Shown here piece by piece: positions 9,288 to 18,708 of a DNA stretch of 64,000 bases. A model generated the notes under the pieces. It was not told where the DNA came from. It saw only the letters and a list, made by a program, of their open reading frames with translations, and searched no databases. Within the stretch, counting starts at the first letter, position 1. Each line of letters begins with the position of its first letter. The translations under genes and the position numbers were made by a program. The stretch spans positions 1-64,000 of the forward strand of contig CAYWIT010000015.1 of NCBI GenBank assembly GCA_964458415.1, read 5' to 3'. This DNA comes from CAYWIT01 sp964458415 (GTDB taxonomy: Bacteria; Pseudomonadota; Alphaproteobacteria; Micavibrionales; UBA2020).

Positions 9288-10478
9288 TCAGGCTGCCCTT
9301 TCCAGCGCCACAGCGACGGCTTCGCCGCCGCCGATGCAAAGGGAGGCCACGCCTTTTTTCAGGCCGCGTTTTTCCAGCGCGGACAGCAGCGTGATCAGGA
9401 TACGCGCGCCGGATGCGCCGATCGGGTGACCGAGCGCGCAGGCGCCGCCATTGACGTTGACCTTGTCATGCGGCAGGCCGAGTTCTTTCATGGCAGCCAG
9501 TGTGACCACGGCAAAGGCTTCGTTGATCTCGTACAGATCGACGTCTTTTGCGGCCCAGCCGGCTTTTTCCAATACTTTGCGGGTGGCGCTGATCGGGGCG
9601 ATGGTGAATTCCGCCGGTTTTTGCGCATGGCTGGCATGGGCGCGGATTTCCGCCAGAACCTTCAGGCCGCGTTTCTCGGCTTCGGATTTACGCATCAAAA
9701 TCAGCGCGGCGGCGCCGTCGGAGATGGAGCTGGCATTGGCGGCCGTGACGGTGCCGTCGGGCGTGAAGGCGGGCTTGAGCTGGGGGATTTTTTCCGGCTT
9801 GGCTTTTTTCGGGCTCTCGTCTTCACTCACCACCGTCTCGCCGCCGCGGGACTTGATCTTTACGGGGATGATTTCCGCGGAAAAATCGCCATTCTTCGTC
9901 GCGTTTTGCGCGCGGGTCAGGGAGGCCAGGGCAAAATTATCTTGTTCCTCGCGGGTGATCTGGCATTTGCGGGCTGTATCGTCGGCGAAAACGCCCATCA
10001 GGGTGCCCTTGTCATAGGCGTCTTCAAGGCCGTCAAGAAACATATGATCCTGTATCGTGCCATGTCCCATGCGATAGCCGCCGCGGGCCTTGTCGAGCAG
10101 ATAGGGCGCATTGGTCATGCTTTCCATGCCCCCTGCGACCATGACCGCCGCTGTTCCGGCCAGAATGTTGTCATGCGCGAACATCACGGCTTTCATGCCG
10201 GAACCGCACATCTTGTTGACGGTGGTTGCCGGGCAGCCTTCCGGCAATCCGGCCTTGATCGCGGCCTGCCGTGCCGGAGCTTGTCCCTGTCCGGCGGGGA
10301 GGACGCAGCCCATGATCACTTCTTCCACATCATTGGCGGCGACACCGGCGCGCTGGAGGGCAGCCTCGATGGCGGCTTTGCCAAGATCGGTGGCGGTCAG
10401 GGCGCTGAGCTCGCCCTGAAATGCCCCCATAGGGGTACGGGCCATGCCTACGATAACGACGGGGTCAGTATTCTGCAT
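9288..10478 (-). CDS. Acetyl-CoA C-acetyltransferase (thiolase)
   Basis: The 396-residue protein starts at ATG 10476-10478, preceded by GGAGTG. The open frame extends ten codons further without support. Thiolase signatures are all present: the nucleophilic cysteine in MCGSGMKAV (about residue 90), GGACALGHPIGASGARI, and the second catalytic cysteine in CIGGGEAVAVAL near the C-terminus. It condenses two acetyl-CoA to acetoacetyl-CoA, or runs in the reverse direction; a biosynthetic or PHB-type role cannot be distinguished. It is directly upstream of the penicillin-binding protein and probably co-transcribed, with no obvious functional link. Confidence 0.93.
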   Translation of the reverse strand: MQNTDPVVIVGMARTPMGAFQGELSALTATDLGKAAIEAALQRAGVAANDVEEVIMGCVLPAGQGQAPARQAAIKAGLPEGCPATTVNKMCGSGMKAVMFAHDNILAGTAAVMVAGGMESMTNAPYLLDKARGGYRMGHGTIQDHMFLDGLEDAYDKGTLMGVFADDTARKCQITREEQDNFALASLTRAQNATKNGDFSAEIIPVKIKSRGGETVVSEDESPKKAKPEKIPQLKPAFTPDGTVTAANASSISDGAAALILMRKSEAEKRGLKVLAEIRAHASHAQKPAEFTIAPISATRKVLEKAGWAAKDVDLYEINEAFAVVTLAAMKELGLPHDKVNVNGGACALGHPIGASGARILITLLSALEKRGLKKGVASLCIGGGEAVAVALERAA

Positions 10479-10568
10479 AAAAATCACTCCTGATGCTGCT
10501 TTGCACAAATATATACTGATTTAACCATGACCGCTTTTGAAAGCAACTGAAAACGGAATCTTGCCACT

Positions 10569-11936
10569 TTAAAGCGGGGTCGGGGGGGTGATGAGCCCGT
10601 CACGGAAGGGATTTGTCAGAGCCAGTCTTCCGGTATTATGATCATTCTGCGCCGGAATGACCCATTGTGCGCGGTTAAAACAGCCGCAGCGGTGACAAAG
10701 CGGTGCCCAGTCCAAGGCGGTATAGCCGCAGTCATCGCAGACCCATTTCGGATCTGCCGGACTTTCCGCTGCAATTTCCAGCCATTCACGGGCTTTAGCT
10801 TCACTGCCGGTTTCAATCTGTTCAAGCTTTGCCAATTGCCGGTAATCCTGTGCCTGCAGCAGGTAATCACGGGCTTCGCGCCAAAGCCGTGCTTCCAGCG
10901 CCGCCGTTCCCAGCGCGCGCAAGCTGTCATGATGCTGGGGGTGGAGGTCATAGAGCTGTTTGATCCAGAGATAGCCGTCACGGCCGATATCATAGGGGGA
11001 CGTGGCTTTGCGGGGTTGCGGTTTCAGTCTCGTCCAGAATTCTGCCAGATCAGGATGGGGATTGGCTTGCCAGGCTTTCAGGATTGTCTTGAGGGCCTTG
11101 TGCCGCTTGTTGGCCTGCAGATAGGTGCGGCAAAGCCGCAAAGCGGCGGGCGTATAGGCCGGATCCAATGCAAAGGCCTGTTGTGCCAGTTTCTGTGCGG
11201 CGGGCAGGTTTCCGGTGGAAAAGGCTTCGTCGGCGCTTGCCAGCAACAAGGCCTGCTTGTGATGGAGGGCTTCTTTTGCCGGGAAGACGTCCAGCTTTGC
11301 AGCACGGGCCAGTATTTTCTCGGCTTGTTTCCAGTTGCGGTTGCGCGTTTCCAGATCAAAGAGCGTGCGGAGAACCCAGAGGCGCTTGGGCTGCATTTTA
11401 TCCGCCTTGCGGGCCAGTTGCAGGGCTTCCGCAAAGTTTCCTTCCCGCAGCGTATCGGCAAGAAGGCCGCGCAAGCCGAAAAAGGCCGCGGTCTCATCTT
11501 CCAGCAGTGCGGCAAAGGCCCGCCGCGCGCCGGCAGGGTCACCATTGATCTGGCGCGACTGGGCTTCCAGCAATTGCGTGAGCGGCGCTTCCGGGATCAG
11601 GGATTTTGCCCGGCCGGAAAATTTTGCTGCATTGCGGGCATCGCCGGCGGCGATGGCGACCAGCCCGCGTGTGACGGCAAGATAGCCTTTTTCACGATTG
11701 GCGGTGTGACGATAGCGCCGGTAAACAGCGGGGACATTGACAATGGTGTGCCAGAAACGATAAGCAAGCGTCCAGAGAACCAGACCGGCAAGGAGAACGG
11801 CAAGGCTGAATCCGACCGAGGTTTCAATGGCATACCCCTGCCACAGGATTTCAACCGTGCCCGGCTGTTCCGCCAGCCAGACAGTAAGACCGACCAGAAG
11901 GGCTGTTTTCAGTAAAAACCAGATTGCCCGCAGCAT
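10569..11936 (-). CDS. hemY: HemY-type membrane TPR protein with C-terminal zinc ribbon
   Basis: The 455-residue protein has two N-terminal membrane helices (about 4-20 and 40-62) and the HemY_N pattern. Tetratricopeptide-like helices follow (RGLVAIAAGDARNAAKF, QALLLASADEAFSTGNLPAAQKLA, ALDPAYTPAALRL). The C-terminus carries two CxxC pairs (CDDCGYTALDWAPLCHRC), a rubredoxin-like knuckle typical of the alphaproteobacterial versions. HemY sits in the inner membrane and is linked to late porphyrin metabolism by operon position; its exact role is unresolved. It lies just downstream of the hemD fusion, with which it is likely co-transcribed. Confidence 0.88.
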   Translation of the reverse strand: MLRAIWFLLKTALLVGLTVWLAEQPGTVEILWQGYAIETSVGFSLAVLLAGLVLWTLAYRFWHTIVNVPAVYRRYRHTANREKGYLAVTRGLVAIAAGDARNAAKFSGRAKSLIPEAPLTQLLEAQSRQINGDPAGARRAFAALLEDETAAFFGLRGLLADTLREGNFAEALQLARKADKMQPKRLWVLRTLFDLETRNRNWKQAEKILARAAKLDVFPAKEALHHKQALLLASADEAFSTGNLPAAQKLAQQAFALDPAYTPAALRLCRTYLQANKRHKALKTILKAWQANPHPDLAEFWTRLKPQPRKATSPYDIGRDGYLWIKQLYDLHPQHHDSLRALGTAALEARLWREARDYLLQAQDYRQLAKLEQIETGSEAKAREWLEIAAESPADPKWVCDDCGYTALDWAPLCHRCGCFNRAQWVIPAQNDHNTGRLALTNPFRDGLITPPTPL

Positions 11937-11956
11937 TCAATCTTCCTTCTTAATTT

Positions 11957-14278
11957 TTAAGGCATGACGTAGGTCGGCGTTTGACCGTCCCGCATCGCGG
12001 GGGACATATACGGGACATTGCCGCCGGAACTACTCAGTGTATCCGTTATTGTACTGATCAGGCCCTCAAGGGAAAAGCCGGAAGTGGAGGACATCTGCTC
12101 TAGCACGGTCTGGCTGAGGATTTCCGCGGTCTGGCCGGCGGCCATGCTGCCGGTGGCCTGTGCCATCCAAGGCGCGGCGGTTTCGGCGGGCGCCCCCTGC
12201 AGGGTTTGCAGCTCCTGCATGGCGGCAGTGACATCCCCCTGATCCAGCCGGAGCTGGGCGCGGGCGACGACGGCATCCACACTTTGTCCGTCGATGTCGT
12301 CAATGCGGCGGACCTTGACGAGCCGGTCCAGCCGTTTGAGCATTTCTTCCTGAACGGACAGGTCCTTGCCCTGCAGTTTGGCCATGACGATATCCGCTGC
12401 AATATTCTTGAATTCTTTTTGCAGCGTGCTGCGGCTCAGCACGCCGTTTTTAGCATAGGGCGTCAGGCGATCCAGCGCCTTTTGCAAAGCGGCGTTTTTT
12501 CCGGCCAGTTTGCGCATCAAAACCAGATCGTTCTGGAAGGGGCGCTCGCCGTTGACATTTTCCCTGAATTCGTTGAGTGCCAGCAACATGGCGGCGGCGC
12601 CGAGATCCTCGGGGGCGATATGGCCCATGATGGTGGACAGCGCGGGATCCTGCTTGCGGGCGACGGCCACAGCGGCATTCATGTCATCGGCATTTCCGGA
12701 GCTCCCGGCGAGAATATCCTTCAGGCGGGCAACGGCATTCGTCAGGGCGCTGCGGCCTTCCGCTGTGCGTGAAAGGGTGTTGATATTCGTCAGCAATTGC
12801 AAAAAGGGCAGGGATTTATCGGCGACGCTGCCGACAGCCGAAATCTGGCTGCTGGCTGTATCGACCAGCGCGCCCGCTGTTTCCTTTACGGCTTCCGTGA
12901 CATGGGAGAATTTCCCGATCTGGCTGCTGATTTTTCCGCTCAGCGAGGCCTGTTTTTCCTGAGCCTGCTGCATTTGCAAGATGCGTTCATTCATCTGCTT
13001 CATCTGTTCTTCCATTTGCTGCAACTGGGCATTGCGGCTTTCCAGCTCGAAATATTCCGGCGCCATTAAAAAAACACCGGCCAGAACGACGGGGATAAAC
13101 AGGAAAGCGGCGGTCAGGACCGAGCGGTTGAAAAAGCGCCATTTTTCCGCGCGGATACGCTGTTGCTGGCGCTCTTCATAGGCGCGGCGGTCAAGGCCGG
13201 TGCGGCGGTCAGGACCGGCATAGGCGCTTGTGCGGACATGGCCTTTTTCATCCAGTGTCGTATGCTTCTGGCGGCGGTCATTGCTGCGGCGCCGTTCCTG
13301 AAACTCGCTTTTCCTTTGTTCCTGCGTTTTTTCGCTGTCATTCATTTTTTTATGTTCCAGTTTTTGAATTTTATCCAGATCGATGTTGTCTTCTGCCGCT
13401 GCCGTCAAAATGGCCCGTACCCGCGTTTCCGGGATCAGGCCGCGGTTTTTCCAGCCTTGCACGGTGGAAGCCGTGATGCCGAGGCGGTTGGCCAGTGGCC
13501 GGATGCCGCCAAAGGCGTCAATGACCGGGTCTGCAGGAAGGGCGGCTGCGGTAACGGTTCCGATGGCGGGGGAACGGAGAATTTCAAGCATGGCTTCGAG
13601 ATGCGGATTTTTTGCAATGCGAATTCCGGCCCAAGGCAGGGATTTCAGCTCTGCGGCGACGCGTTCGCTGATGCAGAGCGCTTCAAGCCCGCCGCTGACT
13701 CCTTTCAGATCCGGCCGTTGCAGCAGGCGCACGAAATTTGCGGCAGTGCGGGCGGAAAACAGGGTGACGACATCAATATCGCCTTCAATCAGGGTGCGGT
13801 CCGTTTCAGGAGGCATGACATCAAGATATTGCGCTTTGTAAACGGAAAGGCGTGTGACTTCTATTTCATCCGGGAGAAGGGCGGTGCCGATATCTTGCAC
13901 CGTATCGGCGCCGCAGACGTGAAGAAGTTTTTTAAGATGGTACTCTTCCTTTTTGGACCGGATCAGGGTGATAACGTCATCGCTATCGCCCTCGGCTGAA
14001 AAAACGGTAGAGAAGCCGAGCCGTCCGGCAGCGAGAGCGGTTGTGTCGCCAACGGCGAAGACGATGAAATTACGTTCCCCCGTCCGCCGCGAAAAGAAAT
14101 TTACCGCCTGCGCGCTGGTGAAAACAAGACCCTGAAAGGAATTAAGGGCGCTGTAGTCGGCGTGTATTTCCACATATTCCGTCATTGGCGCAATGAAGGT
14201 CTTGAAGCCTTCGCGGCGCAGCTTGTCGGCCAGTTCGTCAGCAAAAGGCTGCGGACGTGTGATAAGTACAGAGCGCAT
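11957..14278 (-). CDS. hemD: Uroporphyrinogen-III synthase fused to a HTH/membrane/coiled-coil (mitofilin-like) protein
   Basis: One uninterrupted 773-residue frame. Residues 1-240 resemble HemD (MRSVLITRPQPFADELADKL, VFTSAQAVNFF, LFSARTAANF), which closes hydroxymethylbilane to uroporphyrinogen III. Residues 252-300 form a compact helix-turn-helix (FGGIRPLANRLGITASTVQGW). Residues 313-380 are very basic. A membrane helix lies at about 385-405 and a Met/Gln-rich coiled coil at 408-450, followed by a helical periplasmic region. In related bacteria I recall these as separate neighbouring genes, hemD and a mitofilin-like protein. An internal ATG at 13343-13345 (residue 312) has no good ribosome site, so a true fusion is favoured. 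It is followed by hemY. Confidence 0.85.
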   Translation of the reverse strand: MRSVLITRPQPFADELADKLRREGFKTFIAPMTEYVEIHADYSALNSFQGLVFTSAQAVNFFSRRTGERNFIVFAVGDTTALAAGRLGFSTVFSAEGDSDDVITLIRSKKEEYHLKKLLHVCGADTVQDIGTALLPDEIEVTRLSVYKAQYLDVMPPETDRTLIEGDIDVVTLFSARTAANFVRLLQRPDLKGVSGGLEALCISERVAAELKSLPWAGIRIAKNPHLEAMLEILRSPAIGTVTAAALPADPVIDAFGGIRPLANRLGITASTVQGWKNRGLIPETRVRAILTAAAEDNIDLDKIQKLEHKKMNDSEKTQEQRKSEFQERRRSNDRRQKHTTLDEKGHVRTSAYAGPDRRTGLDRRAYEERQQQRIRAEKWRFFNRSVLTAAFLFIPVVLAGVFLMAPEYFELESRNAQLQQMEEQMKQMNERILQMQQAQEKQASLSGKISSQIGKFSHVTEAVKETAGALVDTASSQISAVGSVADKSLPFLQLLTNINTLSRTAEGRSALTNAVARLKDILAGSSGNADDMNAAVAVARKQDPALSTIMGHIAPEDLGAAAMLLALNEFRENVNGERPFQNDLVLMRKLAGKNAALQKALDRLTPYAKNGVLSRSTLQKEFKNIAADIVMAKLQGKDLSVQEEMLKRLDRLVKVRRIDDIDGQSVDAVVARAQLRLDQGDVTAAMQELQTLQGAPAETAAPWMAQATGSMAAGQTAEILSQTVLEQMSSTSGFSLEGLISTITDTLSSSGGNVPYMSPAMRDGQTPTYVMP

Positions 14279-14379
14279 GATTCCCCACGGCGTTTCCCTT
14301 TTCTATCATGGGCTGCAGGCCGGCCGGGGTCAATGCCGCGGTGCGCTTTTCGCCTTATAATATTCCGGAAAAAGGGCGG

Positions 14380-15315
14380 TCAGAGGGGGGGGATTCTAAA
14401 GGTGATATTCTCTTTCGTCGTCATGACGGTTTGCAGTGTGACATCAAACAGTTTTCCGGCGCGGGAAATAACGTCCTGAACCAGCGCTTCCGGCGCCGAA
14501 GCACCGGCTGTAATCCCCAGAGTTCGGATGTCCCGGAAGCTTTCCCAGGGAATATCCTCCGCGCTGTCCGCGAGGAGGGCTCTTTTCGCGCCATAAGCGC
14601 GGGCGACTTCCACCAGACGGTTGGAATTGGAGGAATTGGCAGAGCCGATGACGATCAAAACATCCGATCTTTGTGCAATATCCTTGACGGCCAGCTGTCG
14701 ATTGGTCGTGGCATAGCAAATGTCTTCCTTGCGGGAGGTGGTGATATCGGGAAACCGTTTTTTTAATGCCGCGACAATTTCCGCCGTATCATCAAGGGAC
14801 AGGGTCGTTTGTGTGATATAGGCGGGTTTGTCCATGGGGGAGAGGGCAAGATTTTCTACCTCAGCCGCCGTTTCGACAAGGATGACGGCGCCTTCCGGCA
14901 GCTGACCCATGGTGCCGACGACTTCAGGATGGCCCTTGTGCCCGATGAGCAGGATTCTGTGGCCCTGATGATAAAGATTTTCCGCTTCGCGGTGGACCTT
15001 GCTGACCAGCGGACAGGTGGCATCAATCTGGACAAGGCCCTGTTTTGCTGCCGTTTCCGGGATAATTTTGGCGACGCCATGCGCCGAAAACACAACGGGG
15101 GCGCCGGCCGGAACTGCGTCGAGTTCCTTGACAAAAACGGCGCCCTTGGCCTGGAGCATCGCCAGAACATAACGGTTGTGAACGATTTCATGCCGGACAT
15201 AAACAGGCGCGCCATATTTTTGCAGCGCCTGCTCGACGATGCCGATGGCGCGTTCGACGCCGGCGCAAAAACCGCGGGGACTGGCGAGAAGGATGGTCAG
15301 GGGTTGTTTGTTCAT
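14380..15315 (-). CDS. ispH: 4-hydroxy-3-methylbut-2-enyl diphosphate reductase
   Basis: The 311-residue last enzyme of the MEP pathway makes IPP and DMAPP with a [4Fe-4S] cluster. The three cluster cysteines are visible at 17 (RGFCAGVERAI), 101 (DATCPLVSKVH) and 200 (DICYATTNRQ). Substrate-binding motifs are present: the His in EIVHNRYV, HGV in SAHGV, and GSANSSNSNRL. Length and start agree with the family. It diverges from the lipoprotein gene at 15403. Other isoprenoid genes, ispA and dxs, follow within 6 kb. Confidence 0.97.
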   Translation of the reverse strand: MNKQPLTILLASPRGFCAGVERAIGIVEQALQKYGAPVYVRHEIVHNRYVLAMLQAKGAVFVKELDAVPAGAPVVFSAHGVAKIIPETAAKQGLVQIDATCPLVSKVHREAENLYHQGHRILLIGHKGHPEVVGTMGQLPEGAVILVETAAEVENLALSPMDKPAYITQTTLSLDDTAEIVAALKKRFPDITTSRKEDICYATTNRQLAVKDIAQRSDVLIVIGSANSSNSNRLVEVARAYGAKRALLADSAEDIPWESFRDIRTLGITAGASAPEALVQDVISRAGKLFDVTLQTVMTTKENITFRIPPL

Positions 15316-15402
15316 GCGGAAAATATAAAGCGGAAGAGGGCTTGAGTCGAGCGGGCTTTCGGCAGTATGGTGTATGACCGGTAAATAATGGGAAGAAATG
15401 AC

Positions 15403-15906
15403 ATGAAAAAGGCAGTTTTTTCATTGATGGTCGCGTTGCTGCTGGGGGGTTGTGCCGTTACGGCTGAAGAAGGCGGTACGATGTGCCCTGCCGTGGGTTT
15501 ATTGCGCGATGCCGATAAAATCGTCTTTTTCAAGGATGCAACGGGGAAAGAGCTTGCGCTGACGGTAGCGCTGGCAAATTTCTATGGCGGATGTTCCTTG
15601 TCACGGAACAATCAGATGGTTTATAGCCTGAGCCTTGATTTTGCTGCCCTGCGGGCGGAGGGCGGTACAGAAAAACGCGTGGAAATACCCTATTTTATTG
15701 CCATATTGTCGCCGACAGAAGAGGTCTTGCAAAGGGCGCGGTTTTCCACGATTATCGAAATCGACAACGCTGGAAAAGGCGTCAGTACGGAAGAACATGA
15801 ATTGAAAATACCCATGCCGGATCCTGCGACTGCCGCCCGCTATGAAATTACCGCCGGGTTTATACTGACCCCGGATCAGCTTGAAGCCAACAGGAGCAAA
15901 AAGTGA
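15403..15906 (+). CDS. Small lipoprotein of unknown function
   Basis: The protein has 167 residues from ATG 15403, which has GGAAG about ten bases upstream. The earlier in-frame ATG lacks a site. The signal peptide MKKAVFSLMVALLLGG ends in the lipobox LLGGC, predicting a lipid-anchored periplasmic protein. The mature part is probably a beta-sandwich, with alternating hydrophobic strands (YSLSLDFAALRAEG, EIPYFIAILSPTEEV). It has a mature-domain cysteine pair (GTMCPAVGLL, YGGCSLS). The function is unknown. The stop overlaps the GTG of the gmhA-like gene by four bases, so the two are coupled. Confidence 0.8.
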   Translation: MKKAVFSLMVALLLGGCAVTAEEGGTMCPAVGLLRDADKIVFFKDATGKELALTVALANFYGGCSLSRNNQMVYSLSLDFAALRAEGGTEKRVEIPYFIAILSPTEEVLQRARFSTIIEIDNAGKGVSTEEHELKIPMPDPATAARYEITAGFILTPDQLEANRSKK

Positions 15907-16541
15907 CCTCAGCCCCCCTTGATCTGAACCAGTTCTGGATTTCCGAATTCGACGAACATGCCGCTGTCATGGAATCGACACGGGAAAATTTGCCGGAGGT
16001 TTTTGCACGTCTGCTGCAGACGGCGGAAGATACCATCCGTGCCGGCGGAAAAATTATTTTCTTTGGCAATGGCGGCAGTGCGGCGGACGCGCAGCATCTG
16101 GCGACGGAACTGACCGTGCGCTATCGCAAGGACCGGGCGCCGATTGCGGCGCTGGCGCTGACAACCGATACATCGGCGCTGACGGCGATCGGCAATGATT
16201 TTGGTTTCGATCATCTTTTCGCCCGGCAGCTGGCAGCGGTTGGCCGGCGGGGGGATCTGGTGATCGCGATTTCAACGTCCGGCAATAGTCCGAATGTTTT
16301 GCTGGCGCTGGAAGAAGCGCAGCGTCTTGGGATTACAACGGTAGGCTTCACCGGTAAAACGGGGGGAAAAATGGCGGGACGTTGCGATATTTTGCTTAAT
16401 GTTCCGTCAACGACCACGGCCCGCATACAGGAAATGCACATCACTTTGGGCCAGATGCTTTGCGGGGCGCTGGAAATCAGGCTTGGCCTTGTTTCCGAAG
16501 AGGGTAATGATGCGGCAACAGCCAAGGCGGCAGTCGCCTGA
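15903..16541 (+). CDS. gmhA: SIS-domain isomerase, GmhA-like (sedoheptulose 7-phosphate isomerase)
   Basis: The 212-residue protein begins at GTG 15903. It shows the GmhA-type SIS fold: FFGNGGSAADAQHLATEL (phosphate-binding loop), TSALTAIGNDFGFDHLFARQ, the SIS loop ISTSGNSPNVL, and the C-terminal helix EMHITLGQMLCGALE. GmhA starts ADP-heptose synthesis for the LPS inner core. Close relatives such as DiaA, a DnaA-binding regulator, share the same fold, so the symbol is tentative. No other heptose genes lie nearby. Confidence 0.85.
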   Translation: MTSAPLDLNQFWISEFDEHAAVMESTRENLPEVFARLLQTAEDTIRAGGKIIFFGNGGSAADAQHLATELTVRYRKDRAPIAALALTTDTSALTAIGNDFGFDHLFARQLAAVGRRGDLVIAISTSGNSPNVLLALEEAQRLGITTVGFTGKTGGKMAGRCDILLNVPSTTTARIQEMHITLGQMLCGALEIRLGLVSEEGNDAATAKAAVA

Positions 16542-16555
16542 GACGGAGATAAACT

Positions 16556-16804
16556 ATGGCAAAAGAAAATAGCGCGCTGGAGAATTTAAGTTTTGAAGAG
16601 GCGCTGGCGGAGCTGGAAAAAATTGTCCGGCAGCTGGAAAGCGGGGCAGCGGATCTTAAGGCTTCGATTGAATCCTATGAGCGCGGCATGGCGCTGAAAT
16701 CATTTTGCGAGTCACGCCTGAAAGAAGCGCAAAGCCGGATCGAGAAAATCACGGCTGTCACCGAGGGCCGCGCTGTAACGGAACCCTTCAGTCTTTCTGA
16801 ATAA
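16556..16804 (+). CDS. xseB: Exodeoxyribonuclease VII small subunit
   Basis: The 82-residue protein matches the XseB size and signature: SFEEALAELEKIVRQLESG, then LKASIESYERGMALKSFCESRLKEAQSRIEKI. It is a helical hairpin that assembles on XseA to degrade single-stranded DNA. The order xseB, ispA, dxs is a well-known bacterial arrangement, partly kept here although dxs is separated. A GGAG site precedes the ATG. Confidence 0.95.
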   Translation: MAKENSALENLSFEEALAELEKIVRQLESGAADLKASIESYERGMALKSFCESRLKEAQSRIEKITAVTEGRAVTEPFSLSE

Positions 16805-16906
16805 TGCTTAAAAACCTTCCCCTTTTGGGCGCGGATCGGGTATAACTGAACACAGAAAATTAGCGATCAGCTTTTCGATAAATTTTTTGATGCAAGGGGA
16901 TACCGA

Positions 16907-17812
16907 ATGCCATCACCACGCGAGGCCTCGCCGAAACTCCAGCAGGCGATGGAGGATTGTAGGGAAAATGTCAACCGCACCATGGTTAGTCTTCTCCCGG
17001 AGACGGATCTTGCCGAAGCGCCCCTGTTCGAGGCCATGCGCTATGCCGTGCTTTCGGGCGGAAAAAGATTGCGGCCTTTTATGGTGATGGAAGGCGCGCG
17101 CGTTTTCGGCGTGGATAACGGTCGCGCGCGGCGCGTGGCGGCGGCGGTTGAATTCGTGCATGCCTATTCTCTGGTGCACGACGACCTGCCCGCAATGGAT
17201 AATGCGGAAACAAGGCGCGGCAAACCTTCCCTGCACAAGGCCTATGACGAGGCAACGGCCATTCTGGCGGGGGACGCGCTGATGACTCTGGCCTTCGAGG
17301 TTCTTTCCAATCCGGAAACGCATGAGGACCCGCGCGTGCGGATCGAGCTTGTTTCCAATCTGTCCAGCGCCTCTGGGATGCACGGCATGGTCGGCGGGCA
17401 GATGCTCGACATGATCGGGGAAAAACAGGAATTTGACGTCGGCACGATCAGCCGCCTGCAGCGGCTTAAAACCGGTAAACTCATTGCGTTCTGCTGCGAA
17501 GCGGGGGCGATTCTCGGTCGGGCCAATCCGGCCCATCGTCAGGCGCTGCGGAATTACGCGCACGATCTCGGGCTGGCCTTTCAGGTGACGGACGATTTAC
17601 TGGATGCCGAAGGCAATCCGGCGATGATGGGCAAACCGACCAATCAGGACAGCAAAAAGGCAACCTTTGTCACGGCGATGGGCCGCGAACAGGCCCGCAT
17701 GCGCGCGGAAATGCTGGTGGAACAGGCGATTCGCCATCTGCACATCTTCGATGACGGGCGCGTGGATTTGCTCAAGGATCTTGCCCATTACGTGCTGGAG
17801 CGGCGGGTATAG
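16907..17812 (+). CDS. ispA: Polyprenyl (farnesyl/geranylgeranyl) diphosphate synthase
   Basis: The 301-residue trans-prenyltransferase carries GGKRLRP, a first aspartate-rich motif DDLPAMDN (92-99, the bacterial form with a two-residue insertion), and a second one DDLLD (near 229). AAGGGGATACCG precedes the ATG. It condenses IPP with DMAPP or GPP in the cytoplasm. Product length cannot be fixed by eye, although ispA (FPP) is usual in this context. The 3' end overlaps the convergent NUDIX gene by 25 bp. Confidence 0.95.
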   Translation: MPSPREASPKLQQAMEDCRENVNRTMVSLLPETDLAEAPLFEAMRYAVLSGGKRLRPFMVMEGARVFGVDNGRARRVAAAVEFVHAYSLVHDDLPAMDNAETRRGKPSLHKAYDEATAILAGDALMTLAFEVLSNPETHEDPRVRIELVSNLSSASGMHGMVGGQMLDMIGEKQEFDVGTISRLQRLKTGKLIAFCCEAGAILGRANPAHRQALRNYAHDLGLAFQVTDDLLDAEGNPAMMGKPTNQDSKKATFVTAMGREQARMRAEMLVEQAIRHLHIFDDGRVDLLKDLAHYVLERRV

Positions 17813-18228
17813 GCCGCCAGCGCTTGCAAGACAAAAGGCGCAGAATTTTCCGCAGTGATTTTGTGGGGAGGTAGCCAGAGGCAGCCGGCGCTATCGTCGG
17901 TGCCGTTTGATATTTCTCTGGGGGTTCCGGCGATGGTCGTTAGATAAATGCAACCGATATGGCGCAAAACTATCATTTCTTCTTTTCTGCAGTGGGGATA
18001 GAGCGTACTAAAAGTCCCCAGTTGCTGCATATTCAGGACGGTACAGTCCGTTTCTTCAAGGACTTCGCGGCACAGGGTTTGTTCTAAAAGCTCGTGCGCC
18101 TCCATACTGCCGCCGGGGAGGTCGTATAGGCCTGTATAACAACCGAGCGCTTTTTTAATTAAAAGAATACAGCCATCAAGTGGGTGGACAATCAGGGCAT
18201 AAACACCGAAATGTGACTCATAGGACAT
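17788..18228 (-). CDS. NUDIX hydrolase
   Basis: The 146-residue protein has a complete Nudix box at about residues 40-62: GSMEAHE, seven residues, then REVLEE (consensus Gx5Ex7REUxEExGU). It has the preceding LYDLPGG strand. The box binds the metal that activates water for cleavage of a nucleoside-diphosphate-linked substrate. The substrate is not predictable. It sits 12 bp downstream of a small ankyrin gene on the same strand and is probably co-transcribed with it. Confidence 0.88.
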   Translation of the reverse strand: MSYESHFGVYALIVHPLDGCILLIKKALGCYTGLYDLPGGSMEAHELLEQTLCREVLEETDCTVLNMQQLGTFSTLYPHCRKEEMIVLRHIGCIYLTTIAGTPREISNGTDDSAGCLWLPPHKITAENSAPFVLQALAAYTRRSST

Positions 18229-18240
18229 TGGCTGGCGACA

Positions 18241-18708
18241 TTAATGATTTCTATCGAGACGGAGCGGTTTGAAAGCCTTGATCGGGCGGAAAATTTCTGC
18301 CTGAAAGGCGCGGCTGATTTCTTCATCGCGGCACCGCTTCCTGAGGGCGGCTTTTTCTTCGTGCATCTCCTCGATGGTTTTTGCGAAATTTTTGTAATGG
18401 TGAAGGCTGGCGATATCAAGAACGCTCTTGCCATCACGGTTCAGGGCTTCGGGTCTGGCGCCTTTTTCCAGCAGGTGGTCAATGACCGGGAGCTGGCCGT
18501 AACGCGCCGCCCACATCAGGCCTGTCCAGCCGTTGCCGTAGCTGAGGGTGGCATCGGCAGCATCCGGATAACGTTGGAGAAAGCCTTGGATATAGTCAAG
18601 ATTGCCGCACATCGCGGCAATGGCGAAATAGCGCGTTTCATCGTTGGAGGGGCGCTTGTCGGCGGCCTTGTCGAATTCCGGCTGTAAATCGGTATCGTGA
18701 AAGGTCAT
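18241..18708 (-). CDS. Small ankyrin-repeat protein
   Basis: The 155-residue protein has about two to three ankyrin repeats, the clearest being GNGWTGLMWAARYGQLPVI, DHLLEKGARPEALNRDGKSV and LDIASLHHY. A basic tail follows. No signal peptide is present, so it is probably cytoplasmic. It is the first of eleven ankyrin genes in this window and stands apart from the main cluster. It is co-oriented with the NUDIX gene and diverges from dxs. The role is unknown. Confidence 0.8.
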   Translation of the reverse strand: MTFHDTDLQPEFDKAADKRPSNDETRYFAIAAMCGNLDYIQGFLQRYPDAADATLSYGNGWTGLMWAARYGQLPVIDHLLEKGARPEALNRDGKSVLDIASLHHYKNFAKTIEEMHEEKAALRKRCRDEEISRAFQAEIFRPIKAFKPLRLDRNH

